NCBI GenBank assembly: GCA_947630525.1
Contig: CANRHW010000112.1
Span: 1 to 5,303, forward strand
DNA length: 5,303 nucleotides
Direction: 5' to 3'
From: an uncultured Clostridia bacterium
GTDB taxonomy: Bacteria > Bacillota > Clostridia > UMGS1883
Part shown: one piece after another, positions 1 to 5,303 of the stretch
Position numbering within the stretch: the stretch's first letter is position 1
How the letters are laid out: each line of letters opens with the position of its first letter
Notes under the pieces: model-generated
What the model saw: only the letters and a program-made list of their open reading frames with translations
The model's database searches: none
Told to the model about the DNA's origin: nothing
Translations under genes and position numbers: made by a program

Positions 1-1836
1 ACGCCTGAGCAGGAAAAGTCGGCCAAAAAGTTTAAAAGGCGCAAAACCGTAAAAAAATGGATAAAACGGATAATCGGCATCGTATTGCTGCTGGCCCTCA
101 TCGGTGGCATAATATGGTTTGTAAAATTCAAGAACAGCCGCAATGAGACCGACGCCCCTGTGCAGACCACCTCGGAGGTGACGAGGGGCAGCTTTGACAG
201 CCGCGTGACCGGCTCAGGCACGGTACAGCCCATTGAATCCTATACCCTCACCAGCCTTATCGACGGTAAAATAACCTACAGCCCCTTTGACGAGGGGAAT
301 TACGTTAACGAGGGCGACGTGCTCTATAAATTTGAAGACACCGAGGCTCAGACCAGGATACAAAAGGCCCAGTCCGCTCTGCGCAGCGCTCAACAGGCTG
401 CCGAGGACGCGGCAAAGGAGACCTCGCGTAGGGTAGAGCAAACCGCAAAGGCGATAGAAACTGCCCGGCGCGGCGTCGAAAAGGCCAACAAGGGCGTTGC
501 CGACGCTCGGAAAAATATAAACGACGTCAACGAGCGCATAGGTAAACTTACCATCACCGCTCCCATTTCCGGCGCGGTAGAAGATCTCAGCGCCAATGTG
601 GGCGACGACGTGAGCGGAACCCTGTGCAAAATCATTGATTACAGCAGCCTCAGTACCACGGTTGCCTTCAACAGCCGCCAGATACAAAGCGTCAACGTTG
701 GCGACCGTGTGGATATAGGCATTGCAAGCCTTATGTCCAGCGTGGGCGGTTCCGTTGAAAAGAAATACACCGTACCCAACGCGGCGAGCGACGGAACCAT
801 AATGTATTCCGTCAAAATTAAGGTTGACAGCGGCGTTCGTCTCGCGGCGGGCACAAATGTTTCGGTCACGGTACATACGGCCGGCGGCGATGTGGAGAGC
901 CCCTCCTTCGGCACTATCGTTTATGCCGAGCCCAAGGAGGTTATTGTGCCCGAGGCAGGAGAGATAATCGCCCTTACGGCCGAAAACGGCAATAATGTTA
1001 CAGCGGGCGCGGTAATTGCGAGATTGAAGAGCGAAAGCTTGGAAAAGGAACTGGAAAACGCAAACGAGGCCTATCAGGACGCGATCATATCGCTGCGCGA
1101 CGCCAACGAAGCTCTCAGCGACGCTCAGGAGGACTATCAGGACGCGCTGGCCGACCAGAACAGCGAAACCAACAATGACGCGGTCAAGGACGCCCAGACG
1201 GAATTGGAAAACGCCCAAAAGGCCGCCGAGGATTACATAATAAAGTCCCCTGTCACCGGCGTTATTTTGGAAAAGCATTTTAAGGCCGGCGACACTTATG
1301 GCAGCGACAGCAGCAATAAGACCCTTATGGTAGTAGCCGATATGACCACAATGGTATTTACCATAAACGTGGATGAGCTGGACATTTCCAACATCAAGGT
1401 GGGTCAGCAAGTGAATATCACCGCCGACGCGCTGCCCGGCAATATGTTCATGGGCAGAATAACCACCGCGTCTAAGATAGGCAGCGGCGAAAACGGCGTA
1501 AGCTCTTATCCCATTGAGATAACCATTGACGAGCCCGGCGAGCTTATGAGCGGTATGAACGTTACCGCCGAAATAGTTGTTGGCTCGGTTGAGGACGTGC
1601 TGATGGCGCCGGCTTCGGCGGTGTTCCTGATAGACGGTCAGTACTACGCCACAATAGTCACCCCCTCCGGCGACCCAGAGGTGCCCGACCAGGAGGAGCA
1701 GGTGCCAATAACCGTGGGCCTGCATAACGAGAGCTTCTATGAGGTCATCGACGGCCTTAAGGAGGGCGACGTGCTCCGTGACAACGGCATGGGTTCCGAC
1801 GGCGACATGATGGGCGGAATGATGTACGGCTGGTAA
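1..1836 (+). CDS. HlyD/MacA-type membrane-anchored efflux adaptor with tandem adaptor modules (5'-partial)
   Basis: This is the extracytoplasmic adaptor subunit of a MacB-type ABC transporter. The frame is open from base 1 with no ATG, GTG or TTG before the TTG at 85. That TTG codes for a residue inside the membrane helix, so the real start lies upstream of the window. Numbering from the window edge, residues 1-23 are a Lys/Arg-rich cytoplasmic tail, 24-41 a single membrane anchor, and the rest is outside. Module 1 has a lipoyl half (about 84-112), an alpha-hairpin (113-182), the returning lipoyl half with TAPISG (186-191) and a beta-barrel ending near 291. Module 2 repeats this order at 317-343, 343-412, KSPVTG (415-420) and 451-527. 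A membrane-proximal-like region (about 535-592) and a Met/Gly-rich tail (596-611) follow. Single-module MacA proteins have about 370 residues, so this protein is clearly enlarged. It lies 12 bases before the permease gene. Family assignment is firm; the substrate is unknown. Confidence 0.92.
   Translation, partial: TPEQEKSAKKFKRRKTVKKWIKRIIGIVLLLALIGGIIWFVKFKNSRNETDAPVQTTSEVTRGSFDSRVTGSGTVQPIESYTLTSLIDGKITYSPFDEGNYVNEGDVLYKFEDTEAQTRIQKAQSALRSAQQAAEDAAKETSRRVEQTAKAIETARRGVEKANKGVADARKNINDVNERIGKLTITAPISGAVEDLSANVGDDVSGTLCKIIDYSSLSTTVAFNSRQIQSVNVGDRVDIGIASLMSSVGGSVEKKYTVPNAASDGTIMYSVKIKVDSGVRLAAGTNVSVTVHTAGGDVESPSFGTIVYAEPKEVIVPEAGEIIALTAENGNNVTAGAVIARLKSESLEKELENANEAYQDAIISLRDANEALSDAQEDYQDALADQNSETNNDAVKDAQTELENAQKAAEDYIIKSPVTGVILEKHFKAGDTYGSDSSNKTLMVVADMTTMVFTINVDELDISNIKVGQQVNITADALPGNMFMGRITTASKIGSGENGVSSYPIEITIDEPGELMSGMNVTAEIVVGSVEDVLMAPASAVFLIDGQYYATIVTPSGDPEVPDQEEQVPITVGLHNESFYEVIDGLKEGDVLRDNGMGSDGDMMGGMMYGW
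235..1581 (+). repeat. Internal tandem duplication of the adaptor module (protein level)
   Basis: Two copies of the same domain order align at a nearly constant offset (residues numbered from the window edge). Lipoyl glycines G89 and G105 match G320 and G336 (offset 231). TAPISG at 186-191 matches KSPVTG at 415-420 (offset 229). VGDRVDI at 233-239 matches VGQQVNI at 467-473 (offset 234). The barrel segment AAGTNV at 282-287 matches MSGMNV at 516-521 (offset 234). The DNA copies have diverged, so this is an old duplication, not a recent repeat. Copy 1 spans about bases 235-873 and copy 2 about 949-1581. Confidence 0.82.
1027..1236 (+). other. Acidic alpha-hairpin of adaptor module 2, with heptad-spaced repeats
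   Basis: Residues 343-412, counted from the window edge, form a predicted coiled-coil hairpin rich in Ala, Glu, Asp and Gln. ANEA occurs at 354-357 and 368-371 (14 apart, two heptads). YQDA occurs at 358-361 and 379-382 (21 apart, three heptads), each encoded by the identical 12 bases tatcaggacgcg at 1072 and 1135. A break around DQNSETNND (385-393) is the likely hairpin tip. I count 20 acidic and 4 basic residues at 344-411. The first hairpin (residues 114-182) has about 15 basic and 10 acidic. Confidence 0.7.
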
Positions 1837-1840
1837 GGAG
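1834..1840 (+). promoter_or_regulatory. Ribosome binding site of the permease gene, overlapping the adaptor stop codon
   Basis: The sequence TAAGGAG contains the adaptor's TAA stop and a good Shine-Dalgarno core, 8 bases before the ATG at 1849. An in-frame TGA at 1843 rules out any earlier start for the permease, so ATG 1849 is preferred over the next in-frame ATG at 1861. The arrangement suggests translational coupling. Confidence 0.8.
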
Positions 1841-1848
1841 CGTGAGCC

Positions 1849-3036
1849 ATGAGTATATTAATGAGCTTTAAGATGGCCATAAAAAGCATCTTTTCCAACA
1901 AGGTGCGCTCCATATTGACCATGCTTGGCATCATCATAGGCGTGCTGGCGGTCATAGTGATGGTAAATCTGGTGAACGCCTCCATGATGGGTATGCGCGA
2001 GTGGATGGACAAAATGGGCACCAACATCATCGAGGTCAGCATATACCGCCAGGGCGACACCACCCGCAGCGTGGGCCCCGCCCAGATGGAGCAGCTTGCG
2101 CGTGACAATCCGGACGTCATTGAATATATCAGCCCTAATATCAGCGGCAACAAAACCGTAAAGAGCGGCAACCGCAATTACAACGGCCGTATAACCGGCG
2201 TGGGCGACCATTACGCCGAGATAAACAAGCGCGCCCTGAAATACGGAGATTTCTTTTCTTCAAGCGAGGTGCGCAACCGGTCGTCGGTGGCCGTTATCGG
2301 CGAATATACGAGGCAAAAGCTCTTCGGCAACAGAAATCCCGTGGGTCAGACCATAAGGATTGACGGCGAAGTGTTCACCGTTATCGGCGTGTTTGAACAG
2401 ATGGAAAGCGAGCTTACCGAGTGGGGTGAAGACGCCGGCGTTTGGATACCGTATACAAGGGCTATGCGCCTTTTCAAAAGCAACGTCATCAACGATTACA
2501 CCGTCACCAGCGTGGACGAGAATAACTCCAAGGCGGCGGAAACGCTAATAAGGAACTACCTGTTCAAAATATTCCAGACAGAGGATTATTGGGTCTACAA
2601 TCAGGCCGAAAGCCTACAGGAAATGAATCAGGAGATAAACGGCATGACGTTCCTTGCGGCGGCTATAGCCGGCATTTCCCTGCTGGTGGGCGGCATAGGC
2701 ATAATGAATATCATGCTGGTGACCGTTACCGAGCGCACCCGCGAAATAGGTATACGCAAGGCCGTTGGCGCAAAGACGAGGACCATACTTTTGCAGTTCC
2801 TCATAGAGTCGGCTTCCATAAGCTGTATGGGCGGCCTTATCGGCATCGGCTTGGGCATAGTCGGCAGTGAGTTTGCCACCATGGCCATGCAGCTGCCCTC
2901 GGTGCCAATGGTCGATCAGCTGCCGATAATACTGTTCTCCTTTGGATTTTCCGCAATGGTTGGAATATTTTTCGGGTTTTACCCGGCCTTCAAGGCCGCG
3001 AGGATGAAGCCCATAGACGCTTTGAGATACGAGTAG
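1849..3036 (+). CDS. MacB/FtsX-family ABC transporter permease (no ATPase domain)
   Basis: This is a complete 395-residue membrane subunit of a MacB-type (type VII) ABC transporter, working with the adaptor encoded just upstream. The first membrane helix is at about residues 22-43, after the typical KSIFSNKVRSILTMLGIIIG start. A large extracytoplasmic MacB core domain follows, with the family signature LFGNRNPVGQTIRIDGEVF (158-176) and then VIGV. The C-terminal FtsX domain has helices at about 268-292, 312-340 and 358-380. It shows the cytoplasmic motif ERTREIGIRKAVGAK (295-309) and ends with the family hallmark AARMKPIDALRYE. Length matches stand-alone permeases such as YknZ. Fused MacB is about 650 residues and carries an N-terminal ATPase, which is absent here. 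No Walker motifs occur anywhere in the window, so a separate ATPase is needed. A Met-rich stretch (residues 38-56) follows helix 1. The substrate cannot be told from sequence. Confidence 0.94.
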   Translation: MSILMSFKMAIKSIFSNKVRSILTMLGIIIGVLAVIVMVNLVNASMMGMREWMDKMGTNIIEVSIYRQGDTTRSVGPAQMEQLARDNPDVIEYISPNISGNKTVKSGNRNYNGRITGVGDHYAEINKRALKYGDFFSSSEVRNRSSVAVIGEYTRQKLFGNRNPVGQTIRIDGEVFTVIGVFEQMESELTEWGEDAGVWIPYTRAMRLFKSNVINDYTVTSVDENNSKAAETLIRNYLFKIFQTEDYWVYNQAESLQEMNQEINGMTFLAAAIAGISLLVGGIGIMNIMLVTVTERTREIGIRKAVGAKTRTILLQFLIESASISCMGGLIGIGLGIVGSEFATMAMQLPSVPMVDQLPIILFSFGFSAMVGIFFGFYPAFKAARMKPIDALRYE

Positions 3037-3045
3037 GAGGAAGGA
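3035..3045 (+). promoter_or_regulatory. Ribosome binding site of the SLH gene, overlapping the permease stop codon
   Basis: AGGAGG at 3035-3040 shares two bases with the permease TAG stop (3034-3036), and a second purine stretch AAGGA lies at 3041-3045. The spacing to ATG 3052 is 11 bases from the first core and 6 from the second. ATG 3052 is the first possible start after the in-frame TAG. The layout suggests coupled translation of permease and SLH protein. Confidence 0.78.
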
Positions 3046-3051
3046 CATAAA

Positions 3052-3114
3052 ATGATAAGGAAATTTATTTCTCTGCTGCTCTGCCTTGGGCTGGTATGCG
3101 CCGGGGCGGCGGCA
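3052..3114 (+). other. Sec signal peptide of the SLH protein
   Basis: Residues 1-21 show a basic n-region (MIRK), a hydrophobic core (FISLLLCLGLVCAG) and small residues AAA before YYPD. The most likely cleavage is after residue 21, leaving the first SLH domain at the mature N-terminus. Cysteines at 11 and 16 are preceded by L and V rather than G, A or S, so a lipoprotein box is not supported. Confidence 0.85.
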
Positions 3115-5303
3115 TATTACCCCGACATTCAGGACCCGGCCCTGAACAATACGGCCGAGGTGCTGAGCGTTACGGGCATAATTGACGGCATGGGCGACGG
3201 AACTTTCCGTCCTAACGACAGTCTTACGCGGGAGCAGTTCGCAAAAATCGCGGTCTGCGTCCTCGGCGATAAGGATAAAGCGGCGTCTTCCCTTGCGGCA
3301 ACGGCCTTTACCGATGTTACGCCGGACAGTTGGGCTCGGGGATACATCTCTTATGTGGCGGAAAAGGGCATAATTTCCGGCTTCCCGGACGGCAGCTTCG
3401 GCGGCGGCCAGATATTGACCTATGGTCAGGCGGTGACGGTGCTGCTGCGCTGCCTGGGCTATACCGATCAGGAGATAGGCTTCCACTGGCCGTCAGATTA
3501 TGTGAACAAGGCCGAAGCCATAGGCCTTAACAAGGGCTTGAGCCTCGCCGCCAATGACAGCATCAATCGTGGGCAGGCGGCGACGCTGGTGTACAACGCT
3601 CTCTTTACCGAAATGAACGGCAGCGCCGACAAGCTCATCAGCAAATCCGGCGTCACCGTATATGACGACGCCGTGCTTTATGGCAGCAATCGCAGCGACG
3701 CGGGTCTTATGGAGACCTCCGAGGGCAGCTTCAGGGCGGCTTCGGGCGCGGTAGGCCTGGAAAACAGCGCCGGCAAACAGGGCGAATTGTTTGTGAATAA
3801 GGACAAGGAGCTAATTCTTTTTAGGGATAACGGCCGCTCGGGGAAAGAGATAATCGTTACCGCCATCCTTAAAAACGAGGCAAAAAGTACGGTGGACATA
3901 AGCCACAAGGGCGGCACGGTAAGTATCCCTTACAGCGGAACCGTCTATTACGACGGACAAAAGACCACCGCTCTCGAGGCCGCCGGCGATATGACCATCG
4001 GCAGTACCGTCAGCATTTACTATGACGATGAGGGCCGTTATTCTTCGGCTTTGCTCAACAGCTATGTCATGGACGGCCCCTATACCGTAACTCAGGACTA
4101 CGATCAGATATACGACCTCTTTACCGTAAGCGGCGAACCCTCGGTAATAAGGAAAGGCGTTTCCGCCAAATTAGAGGATATCAGCCGCTTTGACGTAGTA
4201 TATTATTCGGCGGCCACCAACACTGTCTATGCTTACAATGACAAAATCAGCGGAATTTATGAAAAGGCCGCGCCCTTGAAGAACGCGGTCACTTCGGTGA
4301 CTGTCAGCGGCAAGGAATATCAGCTCGCCACGGCGCAGGCCGCCAACAAGCTCAATGAAAGCCCCAGGGCCTTTGCTATCGGCGACTATATCACTCTGCT
4401 CCTTGACCGTGACGGCAAGGTGGCGGACGCGGTGGATACATCCGCTTCAAATATCAACAACATGGGCGTGGTGCTCAGCGCCTTTTCCCGGGTGAACGAC
4501 AGCGGCACCCAGGAGCAGGCCGTCAAGCTGTTCATGGCCGACGGCTCGACCATGGAGTACGCCGCGGCCGACGATTATGGAAAATTCAAGGGTGAGCTGG
4601 TGCGGCTCAAATATGATAACGGCCGCATGGTACTCAGTCGGGTTGCGCCCATTTCCCGCGGCGGACGTATAGATAAGGAAAGCCGAACCTTTGACGGACT
4701 GTGGCTGTCGTCTGATTGCAGCATACTGGTGCTGGCCGACAATCCGGAGAATGGCGAAGCCGTGGTGAGAAAGGTTCGCCTCAGTGATATCCAGGGCAAT
4801 GAGCTGTTGAAAAATCAGGTCATTCATGTTGAAATAGTGGGCGAGATGAGGGACGTAGCCCTTATGTACCTCAAAAATGTAAACAAAACGGATTACGAAT
4901 ACGGTCTTATAACCAAGACGGAAACCACCTCTCTTGGCGGCGGCACCAGGGTGCCCACAGGCGAGTATACCCTGCTTATGCACGGCAAGGAAATGACCGT
5001 CACGACCGGCCGCAGAGTATTTACAACTCAGGTCATCGGCGTAAATGAACTGGACAGTCAGGACCTTGTGGATACAATGGTCATTGGCACCGGCAAAAAA
5101 TTAGAGGCCATCGAGCCCGACCGCATCAAGGCGGACGGAACGGTGTATAAGGCCGCGCCAGGGTTTGACATTTACCGCTACTATGATCACGAATACTCTC
5201 TTATTTCTTCGGAGGACGCATTAAATCTCGGCTCCGGCAGGGTAACCGTTTACGCCGACAGGAGCATGAACGAGGGCGGGCTTGTGAGACTTGTGGTCGT
5301 CCA
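3052..5303 (+). CDS. Secreted S-layer homology (SLH) domain protein with beta-rich repeats (3'-partial)
   Basis: The frame is open from ATG 3052 to the window edge, giving 750 residues without a stop; the C-terminus is missing. Residues 1-21 form a signal peptide with likely cleavage after the AAA at 19-21. Three SLH domains follow directly (about 22-72, 85-137 and 144-184). In SLH proteins these dock onto pyruvylated secondary cell-wall polymers, so the protein is probably held on the cell surface. The remainder (about 185-750) matches no enzyme family I recognise. It is rich in beta-strand patterns, with a loosely repeated unit of about 60-75 residues, for example IGSTVSIYYDDEGRY at 316 and IGDYITLLLDRDGKV at 443. 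There are no membrane segments after the signal peptide and no catalytic motif is evident. It lies 15 bases after the permease with a coupled start, so it may be cargo or surface partner of the transporter; that is inference. SLH assignment is firm, and the role of the C-terminal part is unknown. Confidence 0.92.
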   Translation, partial: MIRKFISLLLCLGLVCAGAAAYYPDIQDPALNNTAEVLSVTGIIDGMGDGTFRPNDSLTREQFAKIAVCVLGDKDKAASSLAATAFTDVTPDSWARGYISYVAEKGIISGFPDGSFGGGQILTYGQAVTVLLRCLGYTDQEIGFHWPSDYVNKAEAIGLNKGLSLAANDSINRGQAATLVYNALFTEMNGSADKLISKSGVTVYDDAVLYGSNRSDAGLMETSEGSFRAASGAVGLENSAGKQGELFVNKDKELILFRDNGRSGKEIIVTAILKNEAKSTVDISHKGGTVSIPYSGTVYYDGQKTTALEAAGDMTIGSTVSIYYDDEGRYSSALLNSYVMDGPYTVTQDYDQIYDLFTVSGEPSVIRKGVSAKLEDISRFDVVYYSAATNTVYAYNDKISGIYEKAAPLKNAVTSVTVSGKEYQLATAQAANKLNESPRAFAIGDYITLLLDRDGKVADAVDTSASNINNMGVVLSAFSRVNDSGTQEQAVKLFMADGSTMEYAAADDYGKFKGELVRLKYDNGRMVLSRVAPISRGGRIDKESRTFDGLWLSSDCSILVLADNPENGEAVVRKVRLSDIQGNELLKNQVIHVEIVGEMRDVALMYLKNVNKTDYEYGLITKTETTSLGGGTRVPTGEYTLLMHGKEMTVTTGRRVFTTQVIGVNELDSQDLVDTMVIGTGKKLEAIEPDRIKADGTVYKAAPGFDIYRYYDHEYSLISSEDALNLGSGRVTVYADRSMNEGGLVRLVVV
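3115..3603 (+). other. Three consecutive SLH domains
   Basis: SLH1 (residues 22-72) contains YPDI, IIDGMGDGTFRPN and LTREQFAKI. SLH2 (85-137) contains FTDV, SWARGYISYVAEKGIISG, FPDGSF and LTYGQAVTVLLRCLGY. SLH3 (144-184) is shorter at its start and has WPSDYVNKAEAIGL and INRGQAATLVYNAL. The ligand-binding TRAE motif of the family appears as TREQ, TYGQ and NRGQ, so the Arg is kept in domains 1 and 3 and replaced by Tyr in domain 2. Confidence 0.9.
3907..5303 (+). repeat. Degenerate beta-rich repeat region in the SLH protein
   Basis: A pattern of the type h-x-x-G-x-x-V-x-L-x-x-D-x-x-G-x-V recurs about every 60-75 residues. It begins near residues 316 (IGSTVSIYYDDEGRY), 377 (ISRFDVVYYSAATNTVYAY), 443 (IGDYITLLLDRDGKV), 512 (FKGELVRLKYDNGRM) and 586 (LLKNQVIHVEIVGEMRDVA), with a more distant match near 728 (SGRVTVYADRSMNEGGLV). 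Several are preceded by a beta-hairpin with a central Gly, such as VTVSGKEYQLA (418) or FMADGSTMEYAA (496). The DNA copies are not similar; the repeat is visible only in the protein and was judged by eye. Confidence 0.55.

Noticed and set aside
85..87. TTG at base 85 as the start codon of the adaptor
   Set aside because: It lies inside the membrane helix, and the frame is open upstream to base 1 with a typical basic cytoplasmic tail, so the true start is outside the window.
214..1725. A 503-codon open frame on the minus strand across the adaptor gene
   Set aside because: It lies fully antisense to a gene with clear family signatures, and its translation is low-complexity His/Gly/Tyr/Val-rich with no recognisable domain. 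Codon bias of the real gene explains the absence of stops.
3082..3099. Lipoprotein signal in the SLH protein (Cys at residues 11 and 16)
   Set aside because: The residue before each Cys is Leu or Val, not Gly, Ala or Ser, so the lipobox is not met; an AAA site three residues further on fits ordinary signal peptidase.
2614..3486. A 290-codon minus-strand open frame spanning the permease-SLH junction
   Set aside because: It is antisense to two well-supported genes and crosses their junction, its translation looks like no known family, and no convincing ribosome binding site was seen.
4447..4983. A 178-codon minus-strand open frame within the SLH gene
   Set aside because: The plus-strand frame continues uninterrupted with the same beta-repeat pattern through this region, so this is a shadow of it.
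3052..5303. OmpM-type outer-membrane porin of a diderm Negativicutes-like cell
   Set aside because: OmpM proteins have a single N-terminal SLH domain followed by a coiled coil and a porin barrel. Here there are three SLH domains, no coiled coil, and repeats with charged strands unlike a membrane barrel.

Overview
The window is wall-to-wall coding on the + strand. It holds three genes, all in the same reading frame, separated by only 12 and 15 bases, and reads as the middle of one operon. The organism is most likely a Gram-positive member of the Clostridia (Bacillota). It carries a three-SLH surface protein of the kind that binds pyruvylated cell-wall polymers, a MacA/YknX-type adaptor and a MacB/YknZ-type permease without its own ATPase, and strong AGGAG-type ribosome binding sites. 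Base composition is moderately GC-rich by eye, yet ATA (Ile) and AGG (Arg) codons are common. This points to uncultured gut or environmental Clostridia rather than to low-GC Clostridium. The assignment is an inference from gene content, not a database match.

Layout: bases 1-1836 encode the C-terminal 611 residues of a membrane-anchored HlyD/MacA-type adaptor whose start codon lies before the window. Bases 1849-3036 encode a complete 395-residue MacB/FtsX-type ABC permease. Bases 3052-5303 encode the first 750 residues of a secreted protein with a signal peptide, three SLH domains and a long beta-rich repeat region that runs off the right edge. Both internal stop codons are embedded in the next gene's Shine-Dalgarno sequence, so translation is probably coupled. 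No promoter, terminator, RNA gene, mobile element or CRISPR array is visible, and no stretch without a gene exceeds 15 bases.

How they may work together: by analogy with MacAB and Bacillus YknWXYZ, the permease and a separate ATPase (not in the window, perhaps upstream) would drive a mechanotransmission-type transporter, with the adaptor forming its extracytoplasmic part. The adaptor is unusual in containing two successive complete adaptor modules (lipoyl half, hairpin, lipoyl half, beta-barrel) in one chain, with hairpins of opposite net charge. The SLH protein, coupled to the permease, could be the exported cargo or a wall-attached partner. That link rests only on operon position. The most interesting points are the double adaptor, its pairing with an SLH protein, and the degenerate approximately 60-75-residue repeats that fill the SLH protein's C-terminal part.
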